In this document: positions 53,592 to 63,873 of the stretch, in pieces
Position numbering within the stretch: position 1 is the first letter of the stretch
Layout of the letters: every line of letters begins with the position of its first letter
DNA from: Sulfitobacter dubius
Lineage (GTDB): Bacteria > Pseudomonadota > Alphaproteobacteria > Rhodobacterales > Rhodobacteraceae
NCBI RefSeq assembly: GCF_900113435.1
Contig: NZ_FOPG01000001.1
Coordinates: forward strand, 682,001 to 746,000
Direction: 5' to 3'
Length of the DNA stretch: 64,000 nt
Made by a program: the position numbers and the translations under genes
The notes under the pieces: generated by a model
Seen by the model: the letters and a program-made list of their open reading frames with translations, nothing else
The model's database searches: none
Told to the model about the DNA's origin: nothing

Positions 53592-54806
53592 ATGTCGAAG
53601 ATTAAGGTAGAAAACCCCATCGTCGAACTCGACGGCGATGAGATGACCCGGATCATCTGGGATTTCATCAAGAAAAAGCTGATCACGCCCTATCTTGACG
53701 TTGACCTGAAGTATTACGACCTCGGCATGGAAGTCCGGGATGAGACCGACGATCAGATTACCGTCGACGCAGCCCATGCGATCCAAAAGTACGGTGTTGG
53801 CGTGAAATGCGCGACCATCACGCCCGATGAAGCGCGGGTTGAGGAATTTGGCCTCAAGCGCATGTACCGCAGCCCCAATGGCACGATCCGCAATATTCTG
53901 GGCGGCGTCATCTTCCGGGAGCCGATCATTTGCCGCAACGTGCCGCGCCTTGTGCCGGGCTGGACTCAGCCAATCGTCGTCGGCCGTCATGCCTTTGGCG
54001 ACCAATACCGCGCCACCGATTTCCGTTTCCCCGGCAAGGGCAAGCTGACGATCAAGTTCGTTGGCGACGATGGCGAGACCATCGAGAAAGAGGTCTTCGA
54101 CGCGCCCTCCGCTGGCGTCACCATGGCGATGTACAACCTCGACGATTCGATCCGAGATTTCGCGCGCGCATCCTTCAACTACGGTCTGAACCGCGGCTGG
54201 CCGGTGTATCTGTCGACCAAGAACACGATCCTGAAAGCCTATGACGGGCGTTTCAAGGACCTGTTCCAAGAGATCTTTGACGCAGAATTCGCCGAGGATT
54301 TCAAAAAGAAAAACATCTGGTACGAACACCGTCTGATCGACGACATGGTCGCTTCGGCTATGAAATGGTCGGGCGGCTATGTCTGGGCCTGCAAGAACTA
54401 CGACGGCGACGTGCAGTCCGATACCGTGGCGCAGGGCTTTGGCTCGCTCGGTCTGATGACCAGCCAGCTAATGACCCCCGATGGGAAGATCGTGGAGGCC
54501 GAGGCCGCGCACGGCACCGTGACGCGTCATTACCGCCAGCACCAGAAGGGAGAGGAAACCTCGACCAACTCCATTGCGTCAATCTACGCCTGGACCGGCG
54601 GGCTGAAGCACCGCGGCAAGCTGGACGATAACACGGCGCTGATCAACTTCGCCGAGACGCTAGAGAAGGTCGTGGTGGACACGGTCGAGGCGGGGTTCAT
54701 GACCAAAGACCTCGCGCTGTTGGTTGGCCCCGATCAAGGCTGGCTGACGACCATGGGGTTCTTGGAGAAGGTGGACGAGAACCTCAACAAGGCGCTGGCG
54801 GGCTGA
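53592..54806 (+). CDS. icd: NADP-dependent isocitrate dehydrogenase
   Basis: A 404-residue homodimeric-type NADP isocitrate dehydrogenase, the eukaryote-like class common in alphaproteobacteria. It has [20 protein letters not shown], the [12 protein letters not shown] substrate loop, the metal segment [28 protein letters not shown] and the NADP loop [16 protein letters not shown]. It converts isocitrate to 2-oxoglutarate. The start at 53592 has a strong AAGGA site. Confidence 0.97.
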   Translation: MSKIKVENPIVELDGDEMTRIIWDFIKKKLITPYLDVDLKYYDLGMEVRDETDDQITVDAAHAIQKYGVGVKCATITPDEARVEEFGLKRMYRSPNGTIRNILGGVIFREPIICRNVPRLVPGWTQPIVVGRHAFGDQYRATDFRFPGKGKLTIKFVGDDGETIEKEVFDAPSAGVTMAMYNLDDSIRDFARASFNYGLNRGWPVYLSTKNTILKAYDGRFKDLFQEIFDAEFAEDFKKKNIWYEHRLIDDMVASAMKWSGGYVWACKNYDGDVQSDTVAQGFGSLGLMTSQLMTPDGKIVEAEAAHGTVTRHYRQHQKGEETSTNSIASIYAWTGGLKHRGKLDDNTALINFAETLEKVVVDTVEAGFMTKDLALLVGPDQGWLTTMGFLEKVDENLNKALAG

Positions 54807-54828
54807 GTTGACCGGGTGCTAGATGACA

Positions 54829-54858
54829 GGGGGGTCTCAGCGATGCGGCCCCTTTTTC
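54829..54858 (+). terminator. Possible icd terminator
   Basis: GGGG and CCCC arms with a loop of about 14 bases and a TTTTT tail lie about 25 bases after the icd stop. The stem is short, so confidence is low. Confidence 0.4.
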
Positions 54859-54931
54859 GTGGGCCCGTTGGGATCAAGCCACAGGCACCATCTGATCGCC
54901 GCCCCGCGGGCAGCCGCTGGCCCTCAATCCC

Positions 54932-55138
54932 CTACTGCCCGCGATTATGCGTCCGGGCATAGAGCTTGGCGATGATCCCGCTGGCGGTCTTCTCGAACAG
55001 ACACGGGATAAGCGCATGCACCAGTGCCGCACCCGCCGCTGCAAAAAGCAGGCCCGAGAACTTCAGCGCGAAGGCCATATGTTCAAAAAATGTCTCATCC
55101 ACCTTGGCGGGATGGTCGAGGAAGATGCGTGCGATCAT
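54932..55138 (-). CDS. Small inner-membrane protein (DUF6356-like)
   Basis: A 68-residue protein with one hydrophobic helix (FSGLLFAAAGAALVHALIPC) between a short charged N-terminus (MIARIFLDHPAKVDETFFEHM) and a basic tail. Similar short proteins are widespread in Rhodobacterales. The start at 55138 has an AGGAG site; the frame extends upstream without support. Function unknown. Confidence 0.7.
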   Translation of the reverse strand: MIARIFLDHPAKVDETFFEHMAFALKFSGLLFAAAGAALVHALIPCLFEKTASGIIAKLYARTHNRGQ

Positions 55139-55253
55139 GGAAAACTCCTGTAACTGGCTTTGCATCAGAATAGACCAACAGCCCTGTGACATTTTCTCAA
55201 ATCTGTGCAGAGAAGCCCTTGCCTATGGGAAAACTTCCCGCCAGATTGCCTGA

Positions 55254-55712
55254 ATGACAACACTTGATGAAATTGACCGTCGCATATTGGTCGAACTGCA
55301 ACGTGACGCGGCCCAATCACTCGAAGCGCTTGGCGCGGCGGTGAATCTATCCCGTAACGCCTGCTGGCGGCGCATTCGTACGTTGGAAAAGGCCGGCATT
55401 ATTAGAGGCCGCGTGACCCTCTTGGACGCCGTAAAACTTGGCCTTGGCCTTAGTGTCTTCATCCAAGTGCGCACCAACGCCCATGCGCCCGACTGGCTTG
55501 AGAAATTCTCCAAAGCCACGCAATCCATGCCTGAAATCCTTGGCGTCTACCGCATGACCGGGGATCTGGACTATTTGATCCGGGCGCGGGTTGCGGATAT
55601 GGCGGGTTACGATCAATTGTATCAAGATCTCATTCGCCGGGTGCCGCTCTCGGATGTCTCGGCCAGTTTCGTGATGGAAGAGATCAAGGAAACCACGCAA
55701 CTCCCCCTTTGA
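55254..55712 (+). CDS. Lrp/AsnC-family regulator
   Basis: A 152-residue Lrp/AsnC regulator: DEIDRRILVELQRDA, HTH AVNLSRNACWRRIRTLEKAGII, and the RAM domain with SMPEILGVYRMTGDLDYLI. It is likely to respond to an amino acid. An SMR transporter gene follows 15 bases downstream, so it may control that gene. Confidence 0.92.
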   Translation: MTTLDEIDRRILVELQRDAAQSLEALGAAVNLSRNACWRRIRTLEKAGIIRGRVTLLDAVKLGLGLSVFIQVRTNAHAPDWLEKFSKATQSMPEILGVYRMTGDLDYLIRARVADMAGYDQLYQDLIRRVPLSDVSASFVMEEIKETTQLPL

Positions 55713-55727
55713 TAAAGGCGCGCCCCC

Positions 55728-56057
55728 ATGCATTACCTGTGGCTGTTCATCGCGATCATCGCGGAAACCATCGGCACGACCGCGCTGCAAGCCTCGCAGC
55801 AGTTTACCCGGCTTTGGCCCTCGGTGGCGGTGGTCGTGTTCTATCTCGTGTCGTTCTATTTCATGGCGCTGGCGCTAAAGGTCATGCCGGTTGGGATCGT
55901 CTATGCCATTTGGTCGGGCCTTGGCATCGTCTGTATCGCGGCGATTGGCTACTTACTTTTTGACCAACGGCTTGATGGTCCGGCCCTGCTCGGGCTGAGC
56001 TTCATCATCACCGGCATTCTGATAATTCATCTCTTTTCCGGCACGACCACCCATTAA
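55728..56057 (+). CDS. Small multidrug resistance (SMR) family transporter
   Basis: A 109-residue four-helix membrane protein with the conserved membrane Glu (IIAETIGTTAL, the SMR charge relay), the YAIWSGLG helix-3 block and LDGPALLGLSFIITGI. SMR proteins export cationic drugs (EmrE type) or guanidinium (Gdx type); the helix-1 and helix-3 pattern is closer to EmrE. It follows an Lrp-type regulator. Confidence 0.92.
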   Translation: MHYLWLFIAIIAETIGTTALQASQQFTRLWPSVAVVVFYLVSFYFMALALKVMPVGIVYAIWSGLGIVCIAAIGYLLFDQRLDGPALLGLSFIITGILIIHLFSGTTTH

Positions 56058-56203
56058 AGTGGCAGGCGCGCAGCGATGGACCGCGCAAGCGGCATCCATC
56101 GGGCATTAGGGCTAGCAATTGCAGCCGGGGCGCGGTATGGGCGGCGCAATTATTCGCGCAGCCTGAGGCTGGCGCGCCACTCCCCTATCCAAAGGCTGAC
56201 TTA

Positions 56204-58021
56204 ATGGACCTGCGCAACATCGCAATTATCGCTCACGTCGACCACGGCAAAACGACGCTGGTGGACGAGCTTCTGAAACAATCCGGCACATATCGTGAAA
56301 ACCAGGCGACCACCGAACGCGCCATGGACAGCAACGATCTTGAGCGCGAGCGCGGCATTACCATCTTCGCCAAGCCGACCTCGGTCGTCTGGAACAACAC
56401 CCGCATCAACATCGTCGACACCCCCGGCCACGCCGACTTTGGCGGCGAAGTCGAGCGTATCTTGTCGATGGTCGACGGTGTGGTCCTGCTGGTCGACGCC
56501 GCCGAAGGCCCGATGCCACAAACCAAATTCGTGACCTCCAAAGCGCTGAAGCTGGGCCTGCGCCCGATCGTCGTGCTGAACAAGGTCGACAAGCCAGATG
56601 CCGAGCCCGACCGCGCGCTTGACGAATGCTTTGACCTTTTCGCCAGCCTCGACGCCACGGACGAGCAGCTTGAATTCCCGCATATGTACGCCTCTGGCCG
56701 TTCCGGCTGGGCTGATGCCGAGCTTGATGGTCCGCGCAAAGACCTGAACGCGCTGTTTGATCTGATCCTGACGCACGTCCCTGCCCCCAAGCAGATCGAG
56801 AACGCCGATAAGCCCTTCACCATGCTGGCCACCACCCTTGGCGGTGATCCGTTCCTGGGCCGCCTGCTGACCGGTCGTGTTGAGACCGGCACGCTGAAGG
56901 CGGGCCAGACAATCAAAGCCATGTCCCGTGACGGCAAGCTGATCGAGAACTTCCGCTGCACCAAAATCCTCGCCTTCCGCGGGCTGGAGCAGACCGCCAT
57001 CGAACTGGCCGAAGCCGGTGACATCGTCTCCATCGCCGGGATGACCAAGGCGACCGTGGCCGACACGCTGGCCGATGCATCGGTCAATGAAGCGATCCCG
57101 GCCCAGCCGATCGATCCGCCCACCATCACCGTGACCTTCGGCATCAACGATAGCCCGCTGGCTGGTCGTGACGGCAAGAAAGTCCAGTCCCGCGTGATCC
57201 GCGAGCGCCTGATGAAAGAAGCCGAATCCAACGTCGCGATCAAAATCTCCGACACACCGGGCGGCGACGCGTTCGAAGTGGCCGGTCGTGGCGAATTGCA
57301 GATGGGCGTTCTGATCGAGAACATGCGCCGTGAGGGTTTTGAGCTTTCGATCTCTCGCCCGCAGGTTCTCTTCCAAGAGATCGACGGCGTCCGCCATGAG
57401 CCCATCGAAGAAGCCACCATCGATGTGGATGACGAATACTCCGGCGCGGTCATCGAAAAGATCACCGGCACCCGCAAGGGGGAACTGGTCGAGATGAAAC
57501 CAGCCGGTGCGGGCAAAACCCGCATCATCGCGCATGTCCCATCGCGCGGTTTGATCGGGTACCACGGTGAATTCCTGACCGACACGCGCGGCACAGGCGT
57601 TATCAACCGGGTCTTCCACTCTTGGGCACCGCATAAGGGCCCGATTCCGGGCCGCCGCGCTGGCGTTCTGATCTCCATGGAAAACGGCACCTCGGTCGCT
57701 TTCGCTCTGTGGAACCTCGAAGAGCGCGGCAAGATGATGATCGGCGCGCAAGCTGACGTTTACACCGGCATGATCATCGGTGAGCACAGCCGAGAGAATG
57801 ACCTCGAAGTGAACCCGCTAAAGGGCAAGAAGCTGACCAACGTGCGTGCTTCGGGCACCGACGAAGCGGTTCGCCTGACCACACCCATGACGCTGAGCCT
57901 CGAAGAAGCCATTGCTTATATTGATGATGATGAGCTGGTCGAAGTGACGCCAAACGCCGTTCGCCTGCGCAAGCGCTACCTTGACCCGCATGAGCGTAAG
58001 CGGATGGCCAAAGCCAGCTAA
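56204..58021 (+). CDS. typA: Ribosome-associated GTPase TypA/BipA
   Basis: A 605-residue translational GTPase. G1 is AHVDHGKTT, the switch I region ERERGITI, G3 DTPGHADFGGEV and G4 NKVDKPDA, followed by EF-G-like domains and the BipA-specific C-terminal domain (DAFEVAGRGELQMGV, RGTGVINRVFHSW). It aids ribosome assembly and growth in the cold or under stress. A terminator follows. Confidence 0.97.
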   Translation: MDLRNIAIIAHVDHGKTTLVDELLKQSGTYRENQATTERAMDSNDLERERGITIFAKPTSVVWNNTRINIVDTPGHADFGGEVERILSMVDGVVLLVDAAEGPMPQTKFVTSKALKLGLRPIVVLNKVDKPDAEPDRALDECFDLFASLDATDEQLEFPHMYASGRSGWADAELDGPRKDLNALFDLILTHVPAPKQIENADKPFTMLATTLGGDPFLGRLLTGRVETGTLKAGQTIKAMSRDGKLIENFRCTKILAFRGLEQTAIELAEAGDIVSIAGMTKATVADTLADASVNEAIPAQPIDPPTITVTFGINDSPLAGRDGKKVQSRVIRERLMKEAESNVAIKISDTPGGDAFEVAGRGELQMGVLIENMRREGFELSISRPQVLFQEIDGVRHEPIEEATIDVDDEYSGAVIEKITGTRKGELVEMKPAGAGKTRIIAHVPSRGLIGYHGEFLTDTRGTGVINRVFHSWAPHKGPIPGRRAGVLISMENGTSVAFALWNLEERGKMMIGAQADVYTGMIIGEHSRENDLEVNPLKGKKLTNVRASGTDEAVRLTTPMTLSLEEAIAYIDDDELVEVTPNAVRLRKRYLDPHERKRMAKAS

Positions 58022-58040
58022 GCCATTGCCATAATTTGGA

Positions 58041-58079
58041 AGGGGCAGCGCATCTTAGTGATGCGCTGCCCCTTTTTGT
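58041..58079 (+). terminator. typA terminator
   Basis: A long perfect 13-base stem (AGGGGCAGCGCAT / ATGCGCTGCCCCT) with a 7-base loop and five further T starts 20 bases after the typA stop codon. Confidence 0.92.
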
Positions 58080-58105
58080 TTCCAAGCCCTAGATCGGAAC
58101 CTGAG

Positions 58106-58831
58106 CTATGCGTCACTCGCTTCCTGTTCGATATGCCCCCGCTTTGCCAAACTCCGCGCGATAAGCAGGCACAGCACCGCCCAAGCCCCGCCCGCGAGCC
58201 AGCCGGCCGCCACATCCGTCGGCCAATGCACCCCCATATAAATCCGGCTCATCCCGACCAGAAGCGTCAGTAAAACGGCGACGGACAACGTATAGACTTT
58301 AAGCGCCCATCGCTTTTGCGCCCGCGCCACCATCGCCCCGAGGGTCAGATACGCCACCGCCGCCATCATCGAATGGCCCGAAGGAAAACTCGCTGTATGC
58401 ACCAAAGATCCATGCGGAACGAGATCAGGTCGAGGGCGGTCGAAGAATTCTTTGGCGATACTGCTTAGCAAGATTCCACCGCCCACGGTGGCAAGGATAT
58501 AGACCACCGTCGACCAACGCCGATGTAACAAAAAGAACAGCGACACCACGACTGTAGTCAGCACAAGGACGGCCACCCCGCCCAACGCCGTCAGGTCGCG
58601 GCCGATCTCTTCGACCCACCACGGGCCAATGGGATCTGAAAGGTCTCCGGGTGGGCGCAGGAACAATAGAATGTCGCGGTCGAGGTTGCTGGTACTGCCC
58701 TCGACAACTTCCTCGGTAAGCTCCGCTAAAATCCAAACCGCCCCGATGGAAAGGCTCATCAACGCCAGCGTGGTCAGTTCCACGTGGCGGCGACACCAGC
58801 GGGCTAAGGCGGATATTCGGGTGAGGTTCAT
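58106..58831 (-). CDS. PAP2-family phosphatase
   Basis: A 241-residue six-helix membrane phosphatase with the full PAP2 tripartite motif: KEFFDRPRPD, PSGHSM and SRIYMGVHWPTDV. Members remove phosphate from phosphatidate, phosphatidylglycerophosphate or undecaprenyl pyrophosphate on the periplasmic side. The start at 58831 is supported by a GAGG site; the frame opens at 58897. Confidence 0.9.
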   Translation of the reverse strand: MNLTRISALARWCRRHVELTTLALMSLSIGAVWILAELTEEVVEGSTSNLDRDILLFLRPPGDLSDPIGPWWVEEIGRDLTALGGVAVLVLTTVVVSLFFLLHRRWSTVVYILATVGGGILLSSIAKEFFDRPRPDLVPHGSLVHTASFPSGHSMMAAVAYLTLGAMVARAQKRWALKVYTLSVAVLLTLLVGMSRIYMGVHWPTDVAAGWLAGGAWAVLCLLIARSLAKRGHIEQEASDA

Positions 58832-58914
58832 GTGGATCAACCTCAGTTCCGGTGGAAGGTTCCCCAATCGGCGGCAAAGCGCCCCGCCTTTCACCAAGGC
58901 GGAGCTGCTCTAGA

Positions 58915-59202
58915 TCACTCGTCAGTTTCGACGATCATCAGCTCCCGCTCAGATGCACCGCGTGCATGGCTCAAAGCCGCTTGATAAGCATCTGAATGGT
59001 AACATTTTTCCGCCGTTTCGACATCGGGGAAACGGGCCACGACATTGCGAGGCCGCTCTTTGCCTTCAAGCTGCACAAAACGTCCGCCGCGTGCGATAAA
59101 CTTACCGCCGTAGGCAGCAATCGCTTCGGTCGCACCGACCGCGTATTTCTTATACGCCTCTTCGTCAGAGACGGTGACATGTGCAATCCAAAGTGCGCCC
59201 AT
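58915..59202 (-). CDS. DUF1330-family protein
   Basis: A 95-residue dimeric alpha/beta-barrel-like protein of the DUF1330 family (WIAHVTVSDEEAYKKYA, GGKFIARGG and VVARFPDVETAEKCYHSDAY). Biochemical role unknown. It is 5 bases downstream of the alaS stop with an AAGGA site, so it is probably co-transcribed with it. Confidence 0.9.
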   Translation of the reverse strand: MGALWIAHVTVSDEEAYKKYAVGATEAIAAYGGKFIARGGRFVQLEGKERPRNVVARFPDVETAEKCYHSDAYQAALSHARGASERELMIVETDE

Positions 59203-59207
59203 GAGTC

Positions 59208-61865
59208 TTATCCTTTCAAGATATTTTCAGCGGCAGCGATCGCGGCCTCTGCATTCTCTGCCGAAGCACCGCCGCCCTGTGCCATATCAGGACGGCCACC
59301 GCCGCCTTTACCGCCCAGTTCAGCCACCGCGGCCTTCACCATATCGACCGCCGAAAGGCGATCTGTCAAATCTTTGGTAACGCCGCCTGCAACCGCTGCT
59401 TTGCCGCCCGTATCGGCAATCAACAGCACCGCGCCTGAACCCAGTTTGGCCTTATGTTCGTCCACCAGACCCGGCAAGTCTTTGCCCGTCACGCCGCTCA
59501 ACACTTGGCCGACGAACCTCACACCATTCACTTCGCGTGCTTCGGGTGCTGCCGCGCCGCCACCAGACATCGCCAATTCGCGGCGCAACTGGGCCACTTC
59601 GTTGGAGAGGCTGCGGCGTTCGTCAAGAAGCGCGCGGACACGATCAGGCACATCGCTTGTCGAGGTTTTCAACTCCGCTGCGACGCGGCTCAAGGCGGCC
59701 TCTTGCTCACGCAACCAAGCCAATGCTTCTGTACCAGTCAGCGCTTCAATCCGGCGGACGCCCGCACTGCTGGCACTATCGCCCAGTAGAACAAAAGCGC
59801 CGATATCGCCTGTCTGCCGCACATGGGTGCCGCCGCAAAGCTCAAGCGAATAGGTTGATTTATCGCTGCCCTTACCCGAGCCTTCAAGCTGTCCCATTGA
59901 GACAACCCGCACTTCATCGCCGTATTTCTCACCGAAAAGCGCCTGTGCGCCCATGCGACGGGCATCATCCGGGGTCATGATCCGCGTCTCAACCGGCGTG
60001 TTTTGGCGGATATAATCATTCACCTCGCGCTCGACCTGGCTCAGCTCTTCCTGCGTTAAGCCCTTGGCATGCGAAAAATCGAACCGCAGCCGGTCGTGCG
60101 CATTCAACGATCCACGCTGCGAAACATGGTCTCCAAGTGCGTTGCGCAACGCCTCATGCAACAGGTGCGTGGCCGAGTGATTGGCACGGATCGCGGTACG
60201 CCGCGCCGGGTCGACATTAAGAACCGCCGTCTGGCCGGGTTTCACTTCGCCTTCGACGACATGGCCGAAATGCACGAAAACGCCCGCAGATTTACGCGTG
60301 TCCGTAACATTGACGATGCCGCTTTGGGTGCGGATCACGCCAGTATCGCCAACCTGCCCGCCGCTTTCAGCGTAGAAAGGTGTCTGGTTCAGCGCGACTT
60401 GCACGTCGCTGCCAACGGCTGCAGAATCGACTTTGTCACTGCCCTGTACCAAGGCAACGATCTGACCTTCCGCGCTTTCAGTGTCATAGCCCAAGAATTC
60501 AGTGGTGCCGCTCTTGTCAGCTACGTCAAACCAGACAGTCGCATCCGCCGCTTCGCCCGACCCGGCCCAAGCGGCGCGGGCTTTGGCCTTTTGTGCCTGC
60601 ATCGCAGTGTCGAACCCATCGGTGTCAACCGCACGTCCCTTTTCCCGCAACGCGTCCTGCGTAAGGTCAAGTGGGAACCCGTAGGTATCATAAAGCTTAA
60701 ACGCGGCCTCCCCCGGCAGGGTCGCCCCCTCTGGGAGAGAGCTCAACTCATCGTCCAACAGCTTCAAACCCCGGTCGAGCGTTTGGCGGAAACGGGTTTC
60801 CTCCAGCAACAACGTCTCACGAATGAGCGATTGGGCCTGCCCCAATTCAGGGTAAGCCGCACCCATCTGCTGCACCAGCGACGGTACCAGTTGATGCATT
60901 AACGGGTCCTTAACGCCCAGCAAGTGTGCGTGCCGCATGGCGCGACGCATGATCCGGCGCAATACATAGCCGCGGCCCTCGTTCGAGGGCATAACCCCGT
61001 CGGCAATAAGGAAGGAGGTCGAACGCAGGTGGTCCGCAATCACCCGGTGGTGGGTCTTGCCCGGCCCGTCGGGATCGGTCGAAGACGCATGCGCACTGGC
61101 CTCAATCAGGCTGCGCATCAGATCGGTGGCGTAGTTGTCATTCGTGCCCTGCAGCAACGCCGCGACCCGCTCGATCCCCATGCCGGTGTCAATCGACTGG
61201 TTCGGCAACGGCTGGCGCGTGCCGTCCTCGAACTGCTCGTATTGCATGAAAACAAGGTTCCAGATCTCGACAAAACGGTCACCATCTTCCTCCGGTGATC
61301 CGGGGGGGCCACCCCAAATATGGTCGCCGTGGTCGTAGAAGATTTCAGTACAGGGCCCACAGGGGCCGGTTGGGCCAGCCGACCAGAAATTATCGTCTGT
61401 GGCGATGCGGATAATGCGGTCATCCGGCAGGCCGGTGTGGGCTTTCCAGATTTTCACCGCTTCTTCATCCGTATGGTAAACCGTGACCAGCAGGCGGTTC
61501 GGGTCAATGCCGAATTCCTTGGTCAGCAGGTCCCAGGCAAAGGGGATCGCTTCGGATTTAAAGTAATCCCCGAAACTGAAGTTGCCCAACATCTCGAAGA
61601 ACGTGTGGTGCCGTGCAGTATAACCCACATTGTCGAGATCGTTATGTTTCCCGCCCGCGCGCACACATTTCTGGGCCGACGTGGCGCGGCTATAATCGCG
61701 GGTTTCGACCCCGGTAAAGAGATTCTTGAACTGCACCATACCGGCAGCCGTGAACATCAACGTCGGGTCATTGCGCGGCACCAATGGGCTGGAGGGCACG
61801 ATCTGATGCCCCTGCGCATCGAAATAATTCAGAAAAGTTGAGCGAATTTCATTCAGCGTCTTCAT
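59208..61865 (-). CDS. alaS: Alanyl-tRNA synthetase
   Basis: An 885-residue AlaRS: the class II catalytic core ([20 protein letters not shown] near residue 84), tRNA-recognition domain, editing domain with [12 protein letters not shown] and the zinc-site LELCGGTHV, and the C-terminal C-Ala domain rich in Gly near the end ([16 protein letters not shown]). Length and domain order are normal. Confidence 0.98.
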   Translation of the reverse strand: MKTLNEIRSTFLNYFDAQGHQIVPSSPLVPRNDPTLMFTAAGMVQFKNLFTGVETRDYSRATSAQKCVRAGGKHNDLDNVGYTARHHTFFEMLGNFSFGDYFKSEAIPFAWDLLTKEFGIDPNRLLVTVYHTDEEAVKIWKAHTGLPDDRIIRIATDDNFWSAGPTGPCGPCTEIFYDHGDHIWGGPPGSPEEDGDRFVEIWNLVFMQYEQFEDGTRQPLPNQSIDTGMGIERVAALLQGTNDNYATDLMRSLIEASAHASSTDPDGPGKTHHRVIADHLRSTSFLIADGVMPSNEGRGYVLRRIMRRAMRHAHLLGVKDPLMHQLVPSLVQQMGAAYPELGQAQSLIRETLLLEETRFRQTLDRGLKLLDDELSSLPEGATLPGEAAFKLYDTYGFPLDLTQDALREKGRAVDTDGFDTAMQAQKAKARAAWAGSGEAADATVWFDVADKSGTTEFLGYDTESAEGQIVALVQGSDKVDSAAVGSDVQVALNQTPFYAESGGQVGDTGVIRTQSGIVNVTDTRKSAGVFVHFGHVVEGEVKPGQTAVLNVDPARRTAIRANHSATHLLHEALRNALGDHVSQRGSLNAHDRLRFDFSHAKGLTQEELSQVEREVNDYIRQNTPVETRIMTPDDARRMGAQALFGEKYGDEVRVVSMGQLEGSGKGSDKSTYSLELCGGTHVRQTGDIGAFVLLGDSASSAGVRRIEALTGTEALAWLREQEAALSRVAAELKTSTSDVPDRVRALLDERRSLSNEVAQLRRELAMSGGGAAAPEAREVNGVRFVGQVLSGVTGKDLPGLVDEHKAKLGSGAVLLIADTGGKAAVAGGVTKDLTDRLSAVDMVKAAVAELGGKGGGGRPDMAQGGGASAENAEAAIAAAENILKG

Positions 61866-61943
61866 GGGCGAGGCCTTCCGGGGCAGATTGGGTCGGTCCC
61901 AAATACCCCTCAGCCCCGGCGCTGTCTACCGTTCCTGCCCATG

Positions 61944-61977
61944 AAAAAGGGGGCGCAGCCCATGGCCACGCCCCCTT
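61944..61977 (-). terminator. recA terminator
   Basis: On the minus strand, a 9-base stem (AAGGGGGCG / CGCCCCCTT) with a 13-base loop and a following TTT lies about 28 bases after the recA stop codon. Confidence 0.85.
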
Positions 61978-62004
61978 CGAAATATCAGGTCCGACCCGAA
62001 GGCT

Positions 62005-63075
62005 TTACGCTTCAAGGATATCCGCGTCGTCACCACCGGATCCATCAAAATCCAACCCATGTGCCGCGCGGATCTTGTCTTCGATCTCGGAGGCCATGGC
62101 GGTATTTTCTTTCAGGAAGTTCTTAGCGTTCTCACGCCCCTGCCCGATCCGCTCATCACCGTAGCTGAACCATGATCCTGACTTATCGACCACGCCAGCC
62201 TTGACCCCAAGATCAAGCAATTCGCCCATTTTCGAAATACCTTCGCCATACATGATGTCGAACTCGACCTGTTTGAAGGGCGGCGCAACCTTGTTCTTGA
62301 CGACCTTAACCTTCGTCGCATTGCCGACAACTTCATCGCGGTCCTTCAATGCGCCGATGCGGCGAATGTCGAGCCGGACAGACGAATAGAATTTCAACGC
62401 ATTACCGCCGGTCGTCGTCTCGGGCGAGCCGAACATGACGCCGATCTTCATCCTGATCTGGTTGATGAAGATCACCATACAATTGGAGCGGCTAATCGAA
62501 CCGGTGAGCTTCCGCATGGCTTGGCTCATCAGTCGTGCCTGCACGCCGACGCTGCTGTCACCCATTTCGCCTTCGAGTTCGGATTTTGGTGTCAAAGCCG
62601 CCACCGAGTCGACGATAACCATATTCACCGCACCCGAGCGCACGAGCGTATCAGTAATCTCCAACGCCTGTTCGCCTGTGTCAGGCTGCGAAATCAGCAG
62701 TTCATCAATATCCACGCCAAGCTTTTTCGCATATTGTGGGTCAAGCGCGTGCTCCGCATCGACGAAGGCGCAAACGCCGCCAGCTTTTTGCTGTTCCGCC
62801 ACGCAGTGCAGGGTCAGCGTGGTTTTACCCGAAGATTCCGGGCCGTAAATCTCGATGATACGCCCCATCGGCAAACCGCCAATGCCAAGCGCGATATCGA
62901 GGCCAAGCGAGCCTGTTGAGCTGGCCTTGATGTCTTGGATCGCCCCTTCGGCGCCCAATTTCATGATCGAGCCTTTGCCGAACTGACGTTCGATCTGGGC
63001 CAGCGCGCTGTCGAGCGCCTTTTGCTTTTCCGCGGTTTTCTTGCTGTCCATTGTCAAAAGATCTGCCATTGCCAT
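62005..63075 (-). CDS. recA: Recombinase RecA
   Basis: A 356-residue RecA with Walker [10 protein letters not shown], Walker [10 protein letters not shown], the L2 loop [15 protein letters not shown] and an acidic C-terminal tail. It coats single-stranded DNA, promotes strand exchange and stimulates LexA self-cleavage. An AAGGGAAG site precedes the ATG, and an SOS box is upstream. Confidence 0.99.
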   Translation of the reverse strand: MAMADLLTMDSKKTAEKQKALDSALAQIERQFGKGSIMKLGAEGAIQDIKASSTGSLGLDIALGIGGLPMGRIIEIYGPESSGKTTLTLHCVAEQQKAGGVCAFVDAEHALDPQYAKKLGVDIDELLISQPDTGEQALEITDTLVRSGAVNMVIVDSVAALTPKSELEGEMGDSSVGVQARLMSQAMRKLTGSISRSNCMVIFINQIRMKIGVMFGSPETTTGGNALKFYSSVRLDIRRIGALKDRDEVVGNATKVKVVKNKVAPPFKQVEFDIMYGEGISKMGELLDLGVKAGVVDKSGSWFSYGDERIGQGRENAKNFLKENTAMASEIEDKIRAAHGLDFDGSGGDDADILEA

Positions 63076-63140
63076 TAGGTTCTTCCCTTAGTGTCACAGT
63101 GGCGCCCCGGCGGCAATCGCCCGCGCGCTGCGCTGCACAT

Positions 63141-63155
63141 GTTCTTCTAATGTTC
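63141..63155. promoter_or_regulatory. LexA (SOS) box upstream of recA
   Basis: GTTC-TTCTAAT-GTTC is an exact match to the alphaproteobacterial LexA box (GTTC-N7-GTTC). It lies about 66 bases upstream of the recA start codon, in the region between recA and the divergent sulfotransferase-like gene, which it could also control. Confidence 0.92.
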
Positions 63156-63279
63156 CATATGAGGGCAAACGGAGAACATTTCAATCATTTTGTTTGCGCT
63201 TTAAGTTTTATCTGGAATGGTAAAGAAATGGTTTACCCCGCAAATATGGGGTCATTCGCAGCAAGGAGTTAAGGCAGGC

Positions 63280-63873
63280 GTGATTGTTTTCTTTAAAGAA
63301 CGGTTGGCTTTTCTGTCCGTGCCGAAAACCGGAACCACTGCCTATGAGAAAGCCCTCGCGCCGCGTGCGGACATGTTGATTTCTGAGCCGCCCATGCTGA
63401 AGCACGCTCCGGTTTACCGCTACAACCGCTTCATCCGGCCGATGTTCCTTAATGTCTGTGATGCAGAGCTTGAGCTTATGGCGGTGATGCGTGAGCCCAT
63501 ATCATGGTTGGGCAGTTGGTATCGCTATCGCCAGCGTCCCTTCATGGAGGGCAAACCCAACAACACATTCGGGATCACATTCGATGAATTTGTGCTCGCC
63601 TATATGAAGGGAAACAAGCCGGGTTTCGCAGATGTGGGAAGTCAGTCAAAGTTCATGGAGACCCAGCCAAACGGCACCGGCATCACCCACCACTTTCGCT
63701 ATGAAGATCAGCAGCGGCTACGCAGCTTCTTGGAGGAACGACTAGAAATGAGCCTGTCACTTGGCCGAGAGAATGTCTCGCCTAAGATGGCGATCGAACT
63801 TTCGCCAACCGTCGAGAAGCGCTTTCGTCGAAAATTCGCGGCAGAATTTGAGCTTTACGAGTCGATTCCCTAA
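63280..63873 (+). CDS. Sulfotransferase-like protein
   Basis: A 197-residue protein resembling the sulfotransferase fold: LSVPKTGTTAYEKAL carries the PAPS 5'-phosphosulfate loop, and ELMAVMREPISWLGSWYRYR the 3'-phosphate binding segment. It is shorter than typical enzymes (250-300 residues), and the acceptor is unknown. The GTG at 63280 is favoured by an AAGGCAGGC site and the family-like start VIVFFKERLAFLSVPKTG; an upstream ATG at 63217 is the alternative. It is divergent from recA. The rest of the window after 63873 shows no gene. Confidence 0.75.
   Translation: MIVFFKERLAFLSVPKTGTTAYEKALAPRADMLISEPPMLKHAPVYRYNRFIRPMFLNVCDAELELMAVMREPISWLGSWYRYRQRPFMEGKPNNTFGITFDEFVLAYMKGNKPGFADVGSQSKFMETQPNGTGITHHFRYEDQQRLRSFLEERLEMSLSLGRENVSPKMAIELSPTVEKRFRRKFAAEFELYESIP

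Noticed and set aside
56201-57787. Long minus-strand frames opposite typA
   Set aside because: Shadows of typA; no family similarity and no ribosome site.
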